DNA of 64,000 nt from Augochlora pura (Eukaryota > Arthropoda > Insecta > Hymenoptera > Halictidae). Within the stretch, counting starts at the first letter, position 1, and each line of letters begins with the position of its first letter. The translations under genes were made by a program, and so were the position numbers. Location of the stretch: positions 32,959,483 through 33,023,482 of the forward strand of contig NC_135781.1 in the NCBI RefSeq assembly GCF_028453695.1, read 5' to 3'. The notes below the pieces were generated by a model that worked only from the letters and a program-made list of their open reading frames with translations, did not search any database and was not told the DNA's origin. Shown piece after piece: positions 12,470-25,338 of this stretch.

Positions 12470-15400
12470 CTCTAGCAGCGCGACTGCGAACAGGCCGACG
12501 AAGGGGGCGCAGAGGGCGCGACGGAAGCGAAGGGTTCACCAGGAAGTACCAGCCAAAGCCCGGAGAAGCGGAGGACATTCGCTGGCAGCGAGCAAACACA
12601 CCGCTAGCCGCGAAACTTGCTTTCCTCTCGAACGTCGAAACTTTTCGCGACGGGACGCGGAACTATTCCAACGCGCGAACTCCGCGTGCGGGTGGGGGGG
12701 GGGGGATGGATTCGCGGACGGAACCGCCCCTGCGCACGCCGCGCCGTTTATACGAGCGTACGAGACAAAAATCACAACTCTTGAGCCGAAGAATTTTCCA
12801 CGACCTAATAATTTGTCAATGGAAATAGAAAGACGCGTCGATGCGAATGAAAATATAACAGGATTTTATGTTGACGAAAATAGTTGCACTTACATTTTTA
12901 ATTAGATAAATATTTTAGTACAGACTTCCATTAATATTATTTATCGTTAGCCGAGTATAGAGTAACTATTGTTGGGAAGATTTGTTTCATTATGTGCATT
13001 ATTAATTTTAATTTAATTCAAATCCATTTCATTAATTCTATATATCGCTGTAGTACTACTACTGCTACTGTTAATTTACGTAAACCACAGAAGGCTCGTT
13101 AATAAACTAATGATGATACTAGACTAATGACGATAGTAAAATCAATACGGGTCTAATTGCAACGGATGCTCGAATCGAAGACTGGACAGTTCCGTTTCGG
13201 AAGCTGTACAAATGTTTAATCGTATCGGAACGCTTTATGCGGCTCTTCCGGAGGCGATACGGACAGTGAAGACGTCTTCCTATCTAAACAGAAATACTAG
13301 AACTCTAGGAAGAATCTACAACTTCGGCCTCGAAAGCCGGCTACCCGGAGGGCGCAAACTACGCCCTGTAACGTCATCCCTCTATCGTTAGTATCCCGAA
13401 ACCTTTGGAATCTTGTTTCTCGTTTACCCTTCGAATAGACATTTGTGCGACATTATGTATGCTATAGAGCCGATCTGAAATGTATTCGAATAACAAATTT
13501 TTGAAGAACAATATTTTAGGTATTATGTAGTAAACCGATGTGTTTGATACTTAAACAAAATCTAGACCCAATTAATTCTGTCACCGACTGTGTTTCAGTG
13601 ATCCATAGAACGCGAGATCCCTGATCGACGCGATGAACGCGATGAACGCAATTAACGCAAGTAACGCGTTAACACGGTTAGGCGGTGGTCGTTGGTAAGG
13701 AGGGCGGTAAGGTAGGTAGGGTCTGTCCTCGGCCCTCCGCGGTTCCATCCCTTCCGCGGCTGCGCTCTTCGAAGCACAGCTCGAGCCTGGAGCGGAGCCT
13801 GGCCAAAGATAGATATGCATGACTTAAGCTCGTTTCGCATGTTGCACGGAACGTCGCGTGGACCCGGGGAACGAGGCTGCACACGTGAACCAGCCCTCTC
13901 TACGGGGTACGCGTACACCCGCGGCCCACACCGACAGACAATTCTGCACCCTGATAATCGACCGGTTGTTATGCGCGCGGATTAGGCGGCTCCCCGGATG
14001 CTCTCTCTCTCTCTCGCTCTCTCTCGCTCTCTCTCCGTTCCCGCGTATTAAACGCACGCCGGCCTCGTTAGCAGTTTTGCGGCCCCGGGAATCATCGAGG
14101 CACCCTCGCCGATCGAACGATACAAGCAGCTAGAATATATAACCGATCTCGACCGAGAGAGAGGAAAAAAAAACTGTTACCGTTACGAAGCGACTCGGAG
14201 GAAACCGGGGTAACCGAATCGGGAGCGCGTTCAACGAGCAAACTTCCTGCGAGCTAATATTTGAGAGAGCCGACCTTCTCTCTCTCTCTCGCTCTCTCTC
14301 TTCGACTCGGTTAATGGATTTCGACCTAGGCGCTACCGGATTACCAATTCGACGGTGACACGATTCGGCTTTTAGCAATTTTACGAGCAAGGGTAATTGC
14401 TTCTCGGAGAAGGGACCGGGATAATCGGCTCGTTTTTCTATTCGGTCCATGGCACAGAGAGCCAAATGTCTTGCTTTATAGTATTATTTTATCGTACTTT
14501 TAAGCCTGATGTAATAATTGCCGATTTTATCGTATTTCTTTGTATTGTAGTTTACTTTATCTTGCCTTATTTTTCGCTATCGCATTTTCTGTCATTCTGT
14601 GCCACTGTGTTCTATGTTCTATTATACTAGGATATTTTATGGTATTTCGATATGTAAAGAGACTGACTCGGTACAAAAATGAGAAATAAAAATGAAATAA
14701 AAGAATACGAAAATCGAATAATTCTTATTCCATAAATGTAAAATTAATTATGCCGAGAAACAGACCAAAACCAAGGCAACGTTCTCAATCTCGTATAAAA
14801 TGCGCTTGAAATGAAATAAATAAAAATCCTATTAGTCGGAGAAACGGCTATCCCGAATCGTCGAATTGGAAAACGCAAAATCAATTTCGGCTCGCCAGCT
14901 TCGGTCCGGATTCGCGGACCGAAAAAGCCTGGAAGCCCGGCGAGGACCGGAGGAATGGCGGCTCCCCCCGCGGCGGAGGGTGCAACGAACCCGGTGAGAC
15001 ACGGTTAGTCGAAATCGTGGAAAAGAAGAAACGGTCGTGGGGTCGCGGGGTCGTAGGTGCTCGAGGCGTTATCGATTCAACAATGCCAAGGAAACGGAGG
15101 GCGGAAGTGCCGGCCGGCCCGGTGTCACCGGTGGTCCGCCAAGTCGCGGCACTAGTTGTGGACCAGTTCGGGACAGGTCGGTCCTACGTGTCCCGCTCTC
15201 GATATGTCCGACGCCGAGGAGACTGGTACGTACATGCCCGCGATCCGTCTTTGAGAGTTCGTAACAAGCTTCGGAAAGCCCGGAGGGGGGTAGGACGGGC
15301 TGGTCTTCGTGACTGGAACGCGAGCAGGTTAACACGTACCACCGGCGTGTTCGCGCGCATTACCACCGACCTACACGTATCCCGCGCGTATCCACACCTG

Positions 15401-18400
15401 CGCGTCCACACGTGCACAGACACACGGAGGACCGAGTGTATCTCGACGTCGTTTCCGATGGATCTCCAGTGATCCGTCAAGTCGATCGACGAGTCACGCG
15501 AGGATCAACGCGCGCAGAACCGAGATCGCGCGCTCTGCACACCCTGACATTTGGCCCAAGGTGGTTCTCAGGGTGGTGGTCCGCTCCGGCCAGCACGACA
15601 TATCGCCGTGAATTCCTGCGAATCGCTCGCCGAAATCGTTCTTCGTTACACCTCCGCGGCTCTCGTGCAACCTCCCACGAACCACCTAATTTCCGCCAAG
15701 ATCAACGTTCTCCCGTCGCCCGATCGTTATTTAAGTCCAATTCGCCCTCGCCGGTGGTATTTCGGTTGCACCCGGTGAAACGACGCTTCGCACGACAGCC
15801 TAATAAATCTATTAGGTTAATCGGCGATTCCGTACGATACTCGTCGAACCCCCCGTTAATTCGTCCACCGTAGTTCGCGTTGTCGAAAGCCATCGAGTTC
15901 GCTGCTCGGTTTCGCACGGCAAGCGGGGCGCTTCCGTTGGCGACTTTATTCGATGCTCTGATTTCGTCGAGAAGTCGATGGAAATCCAAATTCGTTGATT
16001 CGTCCTGTGTGTCGTACGAAGGCGTCGTTCCGGTCGCTCGATACTTCTCGTGTCGAGCAACAATTCTGGCATCCGTCCAGCCCAGCTTTACGCTGCCGTT
16101 CCACGGTTTTCCATTTTACTGCGAGCATTTTGCAAATTCTTCGTTTCGGGACAACAACCATTTGTGTGTTTTCAACGGAAATCATGCAATTTGAAATTGG
16201 GAACCAAGCCTCAGCGTTCGATCGACTGCAGATTTTTATGCAAAATAAAAATTGTCTCGATTAATTGTAAGATGCAGAAATTGCACAGACTTCTGTTTCC
16301 TGCCCCCTTGGTAATTACAGTAATTTTAAATCGATGCGACGTTATCTTGAAATTGTTTCAACGATCAGAACTTTATGCGACAGCATCTCGGCAGTGAAAT
16401 CATTGCGTCTTCTTTGCGGAGTTATCTCTCTCATCCTTTACCCTAACGACCGAAGTTATCGCATCAGTGTCTTCTCGGGTAGGCCGATAACCGTCTACGA
16501 TTCAGCACGAATTTAATGCGGCGCATTATTGTCGCTCCTGGCTCTTTATAGTCCTCTTCGCGACAGAGACTCTTCGAGACTGTGCCCGTCTCTCCTAACC
16601 GGTCTCTTTGTTCTGCCTTTAATTGCTGTTCCCGAACCGATCCCCTTCGAATCCCATTTGTCTGAGAATTTTCCGAGAATCTCTTTACACGGGACACGGC
16701 AACCTCCGAAACGTAATCGCAACAGAGCAGCACACGTTCGCCCGGTTGAAACCCTCCCCGAAAGGGGTGAGTGGTTCTTGTCCCGTTGCGGGCAAGGTGT
16801 TACCACTGTGAAAGTCGCTCGTGCCCTTTCACCCGTGAAACGAGGGTAATATGCGTCGCAAAATTTGGTCACTTGGAACCCGAGAACGCCCCGCGGGTAC
16901 AGTCGACTTCGAAACACGGGGGATGACAAGAGAGGAGGAGGAGAAGTAGGCGGAAGCGATTCGCACGAATTTGGTCGCGGGAAAAATCTATAAGTTTTCG
17001 TAAAATTTAAGAATTTCACGTGGATCGTGGATCAGGTGTCCACCGTCTGTCGCCATTGAAGGAGAATCGAGTCACTGTCGGTCAGTAGCATTGACTATAG
17101 CCGCAAAGTTCACGGAGCTGGTTTTACCCTCCGTGTCGGTGAATGATTGATAATGAAGCCGCGGTATCCTCTACTGTAAACCGGTGTATAAGCACGGTCG
17201 TTCTGTGGCGCAAACTATTCCGGTTTCTTTAGTTCGTTCCACCGTCGATAATGAACGTGGACCTACCGCCTGCCGGATTGCGTCATTTATGATAACGTGA
17301 CACACGATGGGAGACGCGCGCCCGCGACACACACACACGCTATTTCCGATGAAAATAGGCGCATCGAGTTGTCTGGATTTAGCACCGTCCAACGGTCGAC
17401 GCTACGTATCGTTTCAAAAGGGGAAAGAGAGAAACCGCGTCGGTGGGTACACGTGACACAGGGTTCATGGCGAAATGGCGACGTGTCATTACCATCGAAT
17501 GTTCGCTAGAACTGTTAAGGAATGTAGGAAACCTTCGGAGACTGTCGACGAACTCCAAGGAACCCGGGGACGGTTCTAACCTTGTCGATTAACCTTGACA
17601 GTGAAAGCTCCGGGGAGCTGAGAAAGACGATTATAACTCGGTGGTTGATGCGACTCGATAATTATTGATAATAAATTATATATTCGATGAATATTTGGCC
17701 AATAATATGATCCGTACTATAATTAAAATTTATAACATCGTATTGCGAAAAGAAGAATAACGAATATTGTATTCGGTAAACTTATTTCTAATAAATCTAT
17801 CGATATGAATTAATTATAAAGGAGTTCGAGCACTTAAAATGGCAAACGAGAGAATCTGGATTAAATAGAATAAGCACGACGCTGAAAATTATCGTATTTT
17901 CTGGCGGACTATACGACGCTATTTTTGAATAAAAATTCAATGATTTCAAATCAAATGAAAAAAATTGTATTTCATCGATTTTATCAGGCATTACGTGCCA
18001 GTCAATTTTACAGTAGGTTCAGAGTTAAATGAAAGAAAGAACGCCAAGGTATGAACTAATTGCCTGGTATCATTGAATCTCGGAAGAGGCGCGGATTAAT
18101 CTGTCCAGCGTTTGCCGAGATCTAAGCTCCGCCGCGGCAACGGGAGAACTTCTGAAAACTGATGGAACAGAGCCGGTGCTGCGCCGACTGAACTTTTTCG
18201 TACGGACGGTTTCGTGACCAGAAGCAACAGCTTCGAAAGCGGCACGTTCTATTCCCACGTGATCGCGCGGAGATTAGAAACGGAGGTAGACCTAGATACA
18301 CACGGATGCACACCGCCCCCCCTTCTAATGGACCTCTTTAATTCCGATTTCGATTTCGACTCGGATACCGGTCTTTTCGGGCGCGTTACGTGACCGCGGA

Positions 18401-19007
18401 ACGGGATCCCGGTGCCGTTTTGATAGCGGGACGAGCTGTCGAGCTACCACGAAGAGATCTCTGACGCGTGGCAGCCACGCGAATCCCCGGCAACCCGATT
18501 CCTCGACACGGCGCGGCGGATAGAACCGCGCGAAATCACGAACACGGGGGCCGCCCCGCGAGAGAGAGATTCCTCGCACGAGAACCGACACGAGAATTAA
18601 CCGTAACGTGCTGATCCAACGAGCACGAGCGGTCGTTTCGGAGTTATCCGCGTAGGTGGAAGCGAAGCACACCCACGGATAGACCTTAGGCCAGGCCCGG
18701 CGTGGAAGTCAGTCGATTCGCGCGTCTTCTGCCCGGTGGATCAGCGATCCGAGACCGGCCGAGGATGGCTCTCGGGGAGGGCCGAGACCCTCTCGAGCAC
18801 ACCAGCCTCTACCAAAGAGCCGGTTCGCTCGTTCTCTATTTCAACCAATCGTTGCGACGACCCGCGATTCGATTTTATTAAAATTTCAATCATTTTTATA
18901 AACAACATCAGCGCCAAATCTGTTTGCGATAGAAAATACGGCCCCGTGAAGGCAATCGAAGATTCCGAGAAAGATCGAGCGCTTCAGCTCTGAAACTATT
19001 GTTACAG
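12470..19007. other. Non-coding stretch upstream of the CCP6 gene
   Basis: Shorter CT tracts lie at about 14001-14033 and 14277-14300, and a run of twelve G at 12694-12705. A 9-bp repeat (AACGCGATG type) lies at 13631-13675. Stretches at 12830-13560, 14480-14900 and 17640-18050 are AT-rich and empty. The frames at 15017-15873 and 16546-17019 are CpG-derived with no domain. The missing first coding exon of the carboxypeptidase should lie here or in front of it: a short exon ending one base into an Asp codon and followed by GT. I could not single it out. Confidence 0.5.
13631..13675 (+). repeat. 9-bp tandem repeat, about five copies
   Basis: Units of the form CGATGAACG / CAATTAACG / CAAGTAACG follow each other with a 9-base period; the AACG half is invariant. 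Confidence 0.7.
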
Positions 19008-22000
19008 ACAGCGAGGACAGTGACACGGAGGGCGGCTTGGGCAACGTGAACAAGATGATCATGCGACCACCCGGACACAGCGGGAAGGCGAAGAAGGGAC
19101 ACATTTGCTTCGACGCATCTTTCGAGACCGGCAACCTGGGCAGAGTCGATCTGATCTCCGAGTTCGAGTACGATCTGTTCATCAGACCGGACACCTGCAA
19201 CCCACGGCTGAGGCTGTGGTTCAATTTCACCGTGGACAACGTTAAAGCGGAGCAACGCGTTGTCTTTAACATCGTTAACATCTCGAAGAGCGCGAACCTG
19301 TTCCGGAACGGGATGACGCCGCTGGTCAAGAGCAGCACGAGGTCCAAGTGGCAGAGGATACCCAGGGACCAAGTAAGCGAACTCGATACCGTATATTCTT
19401 CTTCCAATGACTATTGGAGAAAATGATGTCGACCAATCGGATCGATCTGGGTTTATTTCATTTTATTCCCCTGTTTTTCTTCTAAGATTTTTCTAAGCGA
19501 ACGCTTAAAGACAACTTTAATTTTTTTTTATGTAATTTTCCATCCGTAAATCTGGTGTGTCAAGCAATCCCGACCGATTTAGTTTAAATCAGTCACGAGC
19601 AGAGGAAATAACTATGAGAGAAGATTATGGCAGCTTAGCTTTAGTTACGCATACCTGAGGTGTTTCACGATTTTGATACTGCGATGCCCGAGTTAAAAGA
19701 TGTTGATATTGAAGCACAGTTTAGTTTAAATCCCGGCCGATCGTACGTTCTCTCTTGGCCCTTGCGAACGCAACACCTAAGGAATATCCCAGATCCTCTA
19801 ACTTGCTAATAAGCTACCTGGCGAACACTCTCGTCGCGCAGGTGTTCTACTACAAGTCGGCGCAGCACCAGAACCACTACGTGCTCAGCTTTGCGTTCTC
19901 GTTCGACCGCGAGGAGGACGTCTATCAGTTCGCGCTGACCTACCCGTATTCTTACAACCGGTACCTGGCGCACCTGGACAATCTCTGCACCAGGATCGCG
20001 TGCGCCAAGCGAGAGACGCTGGCCACGTCCATACAGAAACGGAAGATCGAGTTGATCACGATAGCCTCGAACCTGGACGACGCTCAGCAGGAGCGCTCCA
20101 GGAAGGTGGTGGTGATCCTGGCGAGGGTGCACCCCGGCGAATCGCCCTCGTCTTTCGTCTGCCAGGGTCTCATGGACTTTCTAGTCAGCTGCCACCCGAT
20201 CGCTCAGGTCCTCAGAAACTACGTCGTCTTCAAGATAGTCCCTATGATGAATCCCGACGGGGTATACCTCGGTAATTACAGGTGAGCATCTATGAGCGTT
20301 CACAGGGTGATTCACTGAACCCTTTACACTATACGATCTGTTGCTTCAGCTTTTTCAATATCGTTAACAATGACAGATATATTGCTTTGAGCAAAAATCA
20401 CCCTGTTCATACAAGGTGTTCTAAAATTCACAATCGAGAAATGAGATTTCAAGTAACTTTTTCCTCAACGAAAATACAATCTATCCTCTCGTTAACTTTG
20501 GAGGAAATTTTTGTGAAAGAGTTGCTTCATGTAACCTCAGCAATCCCACGTTTGCATGAAAGAACGCCCGTGAGAAATCGATCTGTTTCGAAGGTCCACA
20601 GCCTTGGGAGCAGATCTGAATCGAGCGTGGAACAAGATATCCGACTTTCTCCATCCCGCGCTAATGGCCATCAAACCGATGCTGAAGAACCTCGACAAGA
20701 ACCCTCGCACGCCGCTGGACTGCGTCTTGGACCTGCACGCCCACACGAACGCTACCGGGCTGTTCATCTACGGGAACACCTACGACGACGTGTACAGGTA
20801 ACTCTGTCCCGGTACTACGGATTTACGCGACGAAATCGACCAGCGATCGTCGGGAAAACATTTCGTCTACCTAACCGACGGCTGCCAGCCTCTCAGGTAC
20901 GAGAGGCACATCGTTCTGCCGAAGTTGCTGGCGCAGCACGCGCAGGACTACGAGATTGGGAACACGATGTACAACCAGGACTCGCACAAGTCCGGCACAG
21001 CGAGGCGCTATCTGTGCTCGATTCTGAAGGAGCACGTCAACTGCTACAGCATCGAGGTGTCCATGTACGGTTACAACAGGAAGACGACGTCCGGTATACT
21101 ACCGTACACGGAGGAGGGCTGTATCCTTTCGAAACTTATCCCCCCCTCGGCCACTTTCAATTCGTTTCAAAGCTCGACAAGTGTTCACTAAAAAAATCGT
21201 ATCGTAGATTACAGAATAGGTCGCAATCTAGCCCGCGTCTTCCTAGATTATTACAAACTCGTGGGTCTGATCCCGGCCGGGCTTCCCGATCAACCGTCCG
21301 CGAAGAAGTCGCGGCAATCCAGACCGAGGTATCGAGTGCCCAGGGAGCCACGGCCAAGGACCTCCAGGACACCCGCGCCCGTGCACCTCGCCAGCATCCA
21401 CGAGTAACTAAAACTGTTTCACTTGACTCGTTCACCCCCTACGGCTAACATAGCGGAGTCGTTTCCTGCACGATAGTTAGCTAAGAAAATTATGCCCTGT
21501 CTTTTGTCTTCCGGAAGACGACAAACACGGGAACACATCGGAGAGACCGGAACGCGACGCACCCTCGTTAGATGTTACCGGAGAACGTCCACTGGCGAGT
21601 GCAGTGCCTCGTCCGCACTTGTCTCTTTCGCCTAGACTATTTCCCAGCTCATTATAGACCATTAATTTTTCCTAGTCGTTTACTCAGTTTCTCATAACCC
21701 CTTGTATGTCTTAAAAAATCCTGGTTATTCGATAAGACCCTAAAGACTCGTCGCTTTAAATTTTTAACATTAATCCTACTAGTAATGGCGACTGGTCTGC
21801 GTTGACTCGTCGGTCATCGTCTTCCATGAGAAGATAGAATTCACTTAGACTTTGCAGAGTTTCAATGATAAAACTTGCCCCGATATGGTAATTTATTCGA
21901 TCATTTTCCACGAGGAAGACTTTGCAGAAAAATTCAATTAAAAACCGAACATTTTGACCGTGATCGATTTAGCGTTAATACCAAAATAACACAGTTGTTT

Positions 22001-22643
22001 ATTTCGGTGCAGGTTAGTAACAGGGGTATTAAAATCAGACCAAGCCCCCGTGGGGCGATGCAACGAGAGCAACAAAACCCGACAAACCTGGAAAATGTTC
22101 CGCGCGATTTGCACGCTGCTCGACGTGAATTCCTCGTGCGCGAGCCTCCGTTTTTCCAATAGATACTCCATTCTAGAATCGCGTTCGAGACGATGCTCCA
22201 AGGGTTTGAGAGGGGGGGGGGGGGATTGAGAGAGAGAGGGTTGGAACGGATTTTAGATGAATTTGTAAACGGTACGCGGAATTGACGGCGCGGTTCGATC
22301 TGGCAGATACTTCCAGGAGGAGGCAGTGGACCCGCCGGCGAGCGGTGGTTACCGATCGATGAGCGGCACGCGGATGAGCCAGCTTGGGACCGGAAGTGGC
22401 AGTGGAAGTGGAAGTGGAAGCGGCAGTGGAAGTGGAACGGGCGTCGGCGGGTGCAGGAACCGGAGCTACAGGTTCCGGAGCCCCGGGGCACCGCTCGTCG
22501 GGGTACAGCCTCTGTCGAGACATCCCGTCGAGCCGAGGCTCACCATTATCGATTTCAATCAGCTGACGAGGGGCGGCTTGGAGCTGGCTACCAGCAAGAA
22601 CAGGGTAAAGGTACCGCGCAAACCGGCTAAGACCAACAGATAG
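19008..22643 (+). CDS. AGBL4: Cytosolic carboxypeptidase 6 (AGBL4/CCP6-like), 5-prime end missing
   Basis: M14-family zinc carboxypeptidase of the CCP type, which removes side-chain or C-terminal glutamates from tubulin and other proteins in the cytosol. Exons I can join in frame: 19008-19372, 19842-20281, 20594-20797, 20897-21120, 21208-21403, and a possible last exon 22307-22643 (ending TAG). About 588 residues are covered; the start exon was not found. Exon 1 carries the CCP N-terminal beta domain (GHSGKAKKG, FDASFETGNLGRV, YDLFIRPDTCNPR). Exon 2 has the HPGE zinc motif at 20131-20142 and MNPDG. Exon 3 has the substrate-binding LNRAW and the third zinc ligand in LDLHAH. Exon 4 has the catalytic Glu in SIEVSMYG. 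Exon 5 ends the fold (GRNLARVFLDYY). The order and wording match AGBL4 more than AGTPBP1. Without the last splice, the frame would stop at TAA 21405-21407. Confidence 0.9.
20301..20407. repeat. Small element with inverted ends in a CCP6 intron
   Basis: ACAGGGTGATT at 20302-20312 is mirrored by AATCACCCTGT at about 20396-20406, giving 11-base inverted ends about 105 bases apart, within the intron between exons 2 and 3. Such ends suggest a tiny non-autonomous DNA element or a hairpin, but no target-site duplication is clear. Confidence 0.3.
22388..22442 (+). repeat. Ser-Gly hexamer repeat in the possible last CCP6 exon
   Basis: GGAAGTGGCAGT-type hexamers repeat about eight times and, in the frame joined to CCP6, encode alternating Ser and Gly. 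The 6-base period keeps frame, unlike the left-side microsatellites. Confidence 0.8.
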
Positions 22644-22705
22644 CGACCGCCTAAGCACGCCGGTCCATCCCCGTCCTCCAACAGACAGGTACAACCACCC
22701 GCAAA

Positions 22706-22775
22706 CGTTTCGTAACATTTCGAAACATTCCGAAACCTTCGAAAATCTTTCGAAACCTCTCCGAAACTTTTTCGA
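22706..22775 (+). repeat. TTTCGAAAC-type short array, probably 3-prime UTR
   Basis: About seven copies of a 10-12 base unit around (T)TTCGAAAC(CT) lie 60-130 bases after the possible CCP6 stop codon. The core TTCGAA is a palindrome. If CCP6 ends at 22643 this is in its 3-prime UTR. Confidence 0.7.
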
Positions 22776-24039
22776 AACCTTTGCCGAGGGACGGAGGTCA
22801 GAGATCCCAGCCAAGTAGTCGTCGACGGTCTAATTAATTTGCCGTAAACGTTCGCGTGACCGAGGCAACGAAACGACGGCACTTTTCCCTCGAAATGTAC
22901 ATTGCTCGCGTCGTCTCACTTTTGTCGAACGAATAAAAATGCCCGCTTCGAGGAGATCTACGGAGAGCTTCGCTGGAATATCTTTCTCATATTATTTTTA
23001 ACTCGCCGGAATTATTAACCCTCGACTGAGCAGAGCCGGTTGCTCGGCCATCCGTTTATTAGGTTTCCTCCGACAACTTGTTCTGCCCTCGAAATATCAG
23101 AAAAACCCGTTCACAACCGTGGCTTCTCCCGGGCGCTGTGCCGCGTCGACGGTCTATGGCCGCGCAGAAACGAAGCCGCGAAGACGACCACCGACAGATC
23201 GCGACAGATTCGACTCGGACGAACGGGTGTACCGATTCTTACTGTCGCGGACAGTAATTTCCTTGAACTCGATTTTTAAGAATACGAGACGCATGCACGA
23301 TCATTTTCTAGCAATCGCAACACCGAGACCCTCGAACGAGAACCAACGAACGTTCGTCGATCATCAAGGATCCGAGGCGCGATGTACGTTTTCGCGGACC
23401 GGCCTGTCGCGCCGATGGAAGCTGAATTTACCGGCCGACGTTTCCGCCGGACTTGCTCCGCTCGACGTTTCTCCTCGAGAGACGTGAGTTACAATGATAA
23501 CGTTAATTTACGAAAACTTTCCGATTTCCACGACAGACGAAACAATCACGAAATATTCTCATCCACGAAATCGATCGATCGAATCTTCCAACTGCGTTAC
23601 ACTTTGGCGAGCTTCTCTCCCGATTTCTCGATTTACAGAAACACGGTTCACAGAGAAGAATAATCGGCGATCTCGTCCGAGGGTGATTTCGATCGAGATC
23701 GTTCGCGTTCACTGTACCAATGGGTAATCCACAATTTCTCGTCCGCGAACGAATAATACATGGTTTCCTACCGAATTTGAACGAAGTAAGCCTGATTATT
23801 TTAAAGCCTGATTATATAAAATAGCTTTTTCACGAGCGATAGGAAACGATATCCTTCTCGGTAGACTCCCGTGTTATTCTACTTGATCTGACGGATCGAG
23901 GAAGGATGGGCACCCCCTCGTAGAAATTACTGAACGGTCTTGAAACGATTTTCTAACGCGAACGACCATACGTGGGACGAGAATAAAGTCGGATTAACGG
24001 TTGGTACAGGGCAAGAGAACGGAGACTAGAGAATAAAGA

Positions 24040-24122
24040 ATAGAATACGGAGTACAGAGTATGAAAATATAGAGTCTACAGAGTACAGAGACTATAGAGT
24101 ACAGAGTATAGAGCACAGAGGT
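24040..24122 (+). repeat. TAGAGTACAGAG-type imperfect tandem repeat
   Basis: About seven short units mixing AGAGTACAG, TATAGAGTACAGAG and TATAGAGCACAGAG follow each other in about 80 bases. Coordinates are approximate. Confidence 0.7.
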
Positions 24123-24616
24123 AAAAGTGAATAGAGAAGATGCACGTACCTGAATGCGAGAATTACGTTTCCTAAAAGTGAATGGAGCTGCGGGCTTGTT
24201 GCACGCGCATCGGATGGACAGAGAACGCAGGTACTACGCGGGTTTTACACACCTGGCCGGCCGGGTACTGATCTACAGATACGCTGGATGGCGGCGGGTG
24301 TGTCCATGCATCGGGTCCGTCGCCGACAACAACGTCGCCGACAGTTATCACCAGAAACGAAACGACGGATGTGTTGATCGCGGTTGCACGCACCGGTTGT
24401 ATCGCGTGTGCTATAGTTTGGCGCGCGGTAATCTCGAATTATCTACGGATAATCCGGAAAGAGATGTCCCGTGCTCGCGCCTTCTACGCCTCTCGATGTA
24501 CATATACAATATATGTATGTATAAACGTGTCTCTGTGTGTACGTGGACGCGAGTCTGTTTTTTGTTTCTCTGTGCTCGCGAATACGTCTACGTCCGTACG
24601 TATATATGTGCGTCTC

Positions 24617-24904
24617 TCTCTCTCTCTTTCTCTCTATGTCTCTGTCTCTCTCTTTCTTCCTCTTTATCTCTCTTTCCGTGAGTGTGTGGTCGAGTGTGCG
24701 CGTGTATGTGTGTTACGTGTGTGTGTATGGAACTGTAATGCGATGCACCCGTACACGGTTGCACGTATACGACCCGCTGGGTGTGTGACGTGTACTCGCG
24801 CGCGCGTTTCCTTTTCTACGATGCTTTCCCTCAATTATACATGTGTTCGAATAATATATATATTATATATATATATATATATATCTATCTATCTATATAT
24901 AGAT
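24617..24904 (+). repeat. CT, GT and TA microsatellite cluster
   Basis: A CT-rich tract (about 24617-24670) is followed by GTGTGTG stretches (24680-24730) and a (TA)n/(TCTA)n run at 24852-24904. The frames through it are hydrophobic repeat translations, not genes. Confidence 0.85.
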
Positions 24905-25284
24905 TTAAGTGTCTCTTCTGTGGTGTACAATATGTCAATCAATCGGAACTGAAGTAATTAACTAAAACGGAAAGAAATGAAACTATAGCGAAAGAAGGGA
25001 GCAGACAAGCGGCCAGTAGCTCTTCTACTCCTGGACTCGAGACGGAACTGGCCCGTGGCTCGTTCCGCTCGACACCGACCCGCCTCGGTACCCTCTCCCC
25101 AATCCTCTCCCCCAACCCTCTCCATGCAACCATCACCCCTATCCCGCTCTCCTCCTCGCAACCCCCCCGCTTTGCAACCTCGCTTTGCAACCCCGGCAAA
25201 TCATCCCCGCGACTCCACCCGCCGCTTCCCTTTTCATCCCCGTGGCTCTCCTCCTATCTCTTTCCCTCCTTTTCTCTCTAACCC

Positions 25285-25335
<51 letters not shown>
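25285..25335 (+). repeat. (CT)n microsatellite, about 25 units
   Basis: Almost uninterrupted CT dinucleotides over 51 bases within a longer pyrimidine-rich stretch (25080-25930). Confidence 0.9.

Positions 25336-25338
<3 letters not shown>

Noticed and set aside
12063..12905. 280-codon + frame with Ser-Leu repeats
   Set aside because: Most of it is the (CT)n tract read in frame; no family likeness outside it.
20282..21448. 388-codon open frame on the + strand through the CCP6 exons and introns
   Set aside because: It runs in a different frame from the real exons 3-5 and crosses their introns; no domain appears in its translation, while the spliced reading has all CCP motifs.
22706..22775. 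Heat-shock element array
   Set aside because: GAA and TTC pieces are not spaced as GAAnnTTCnnGAA; the array lies after a gene, not before one.
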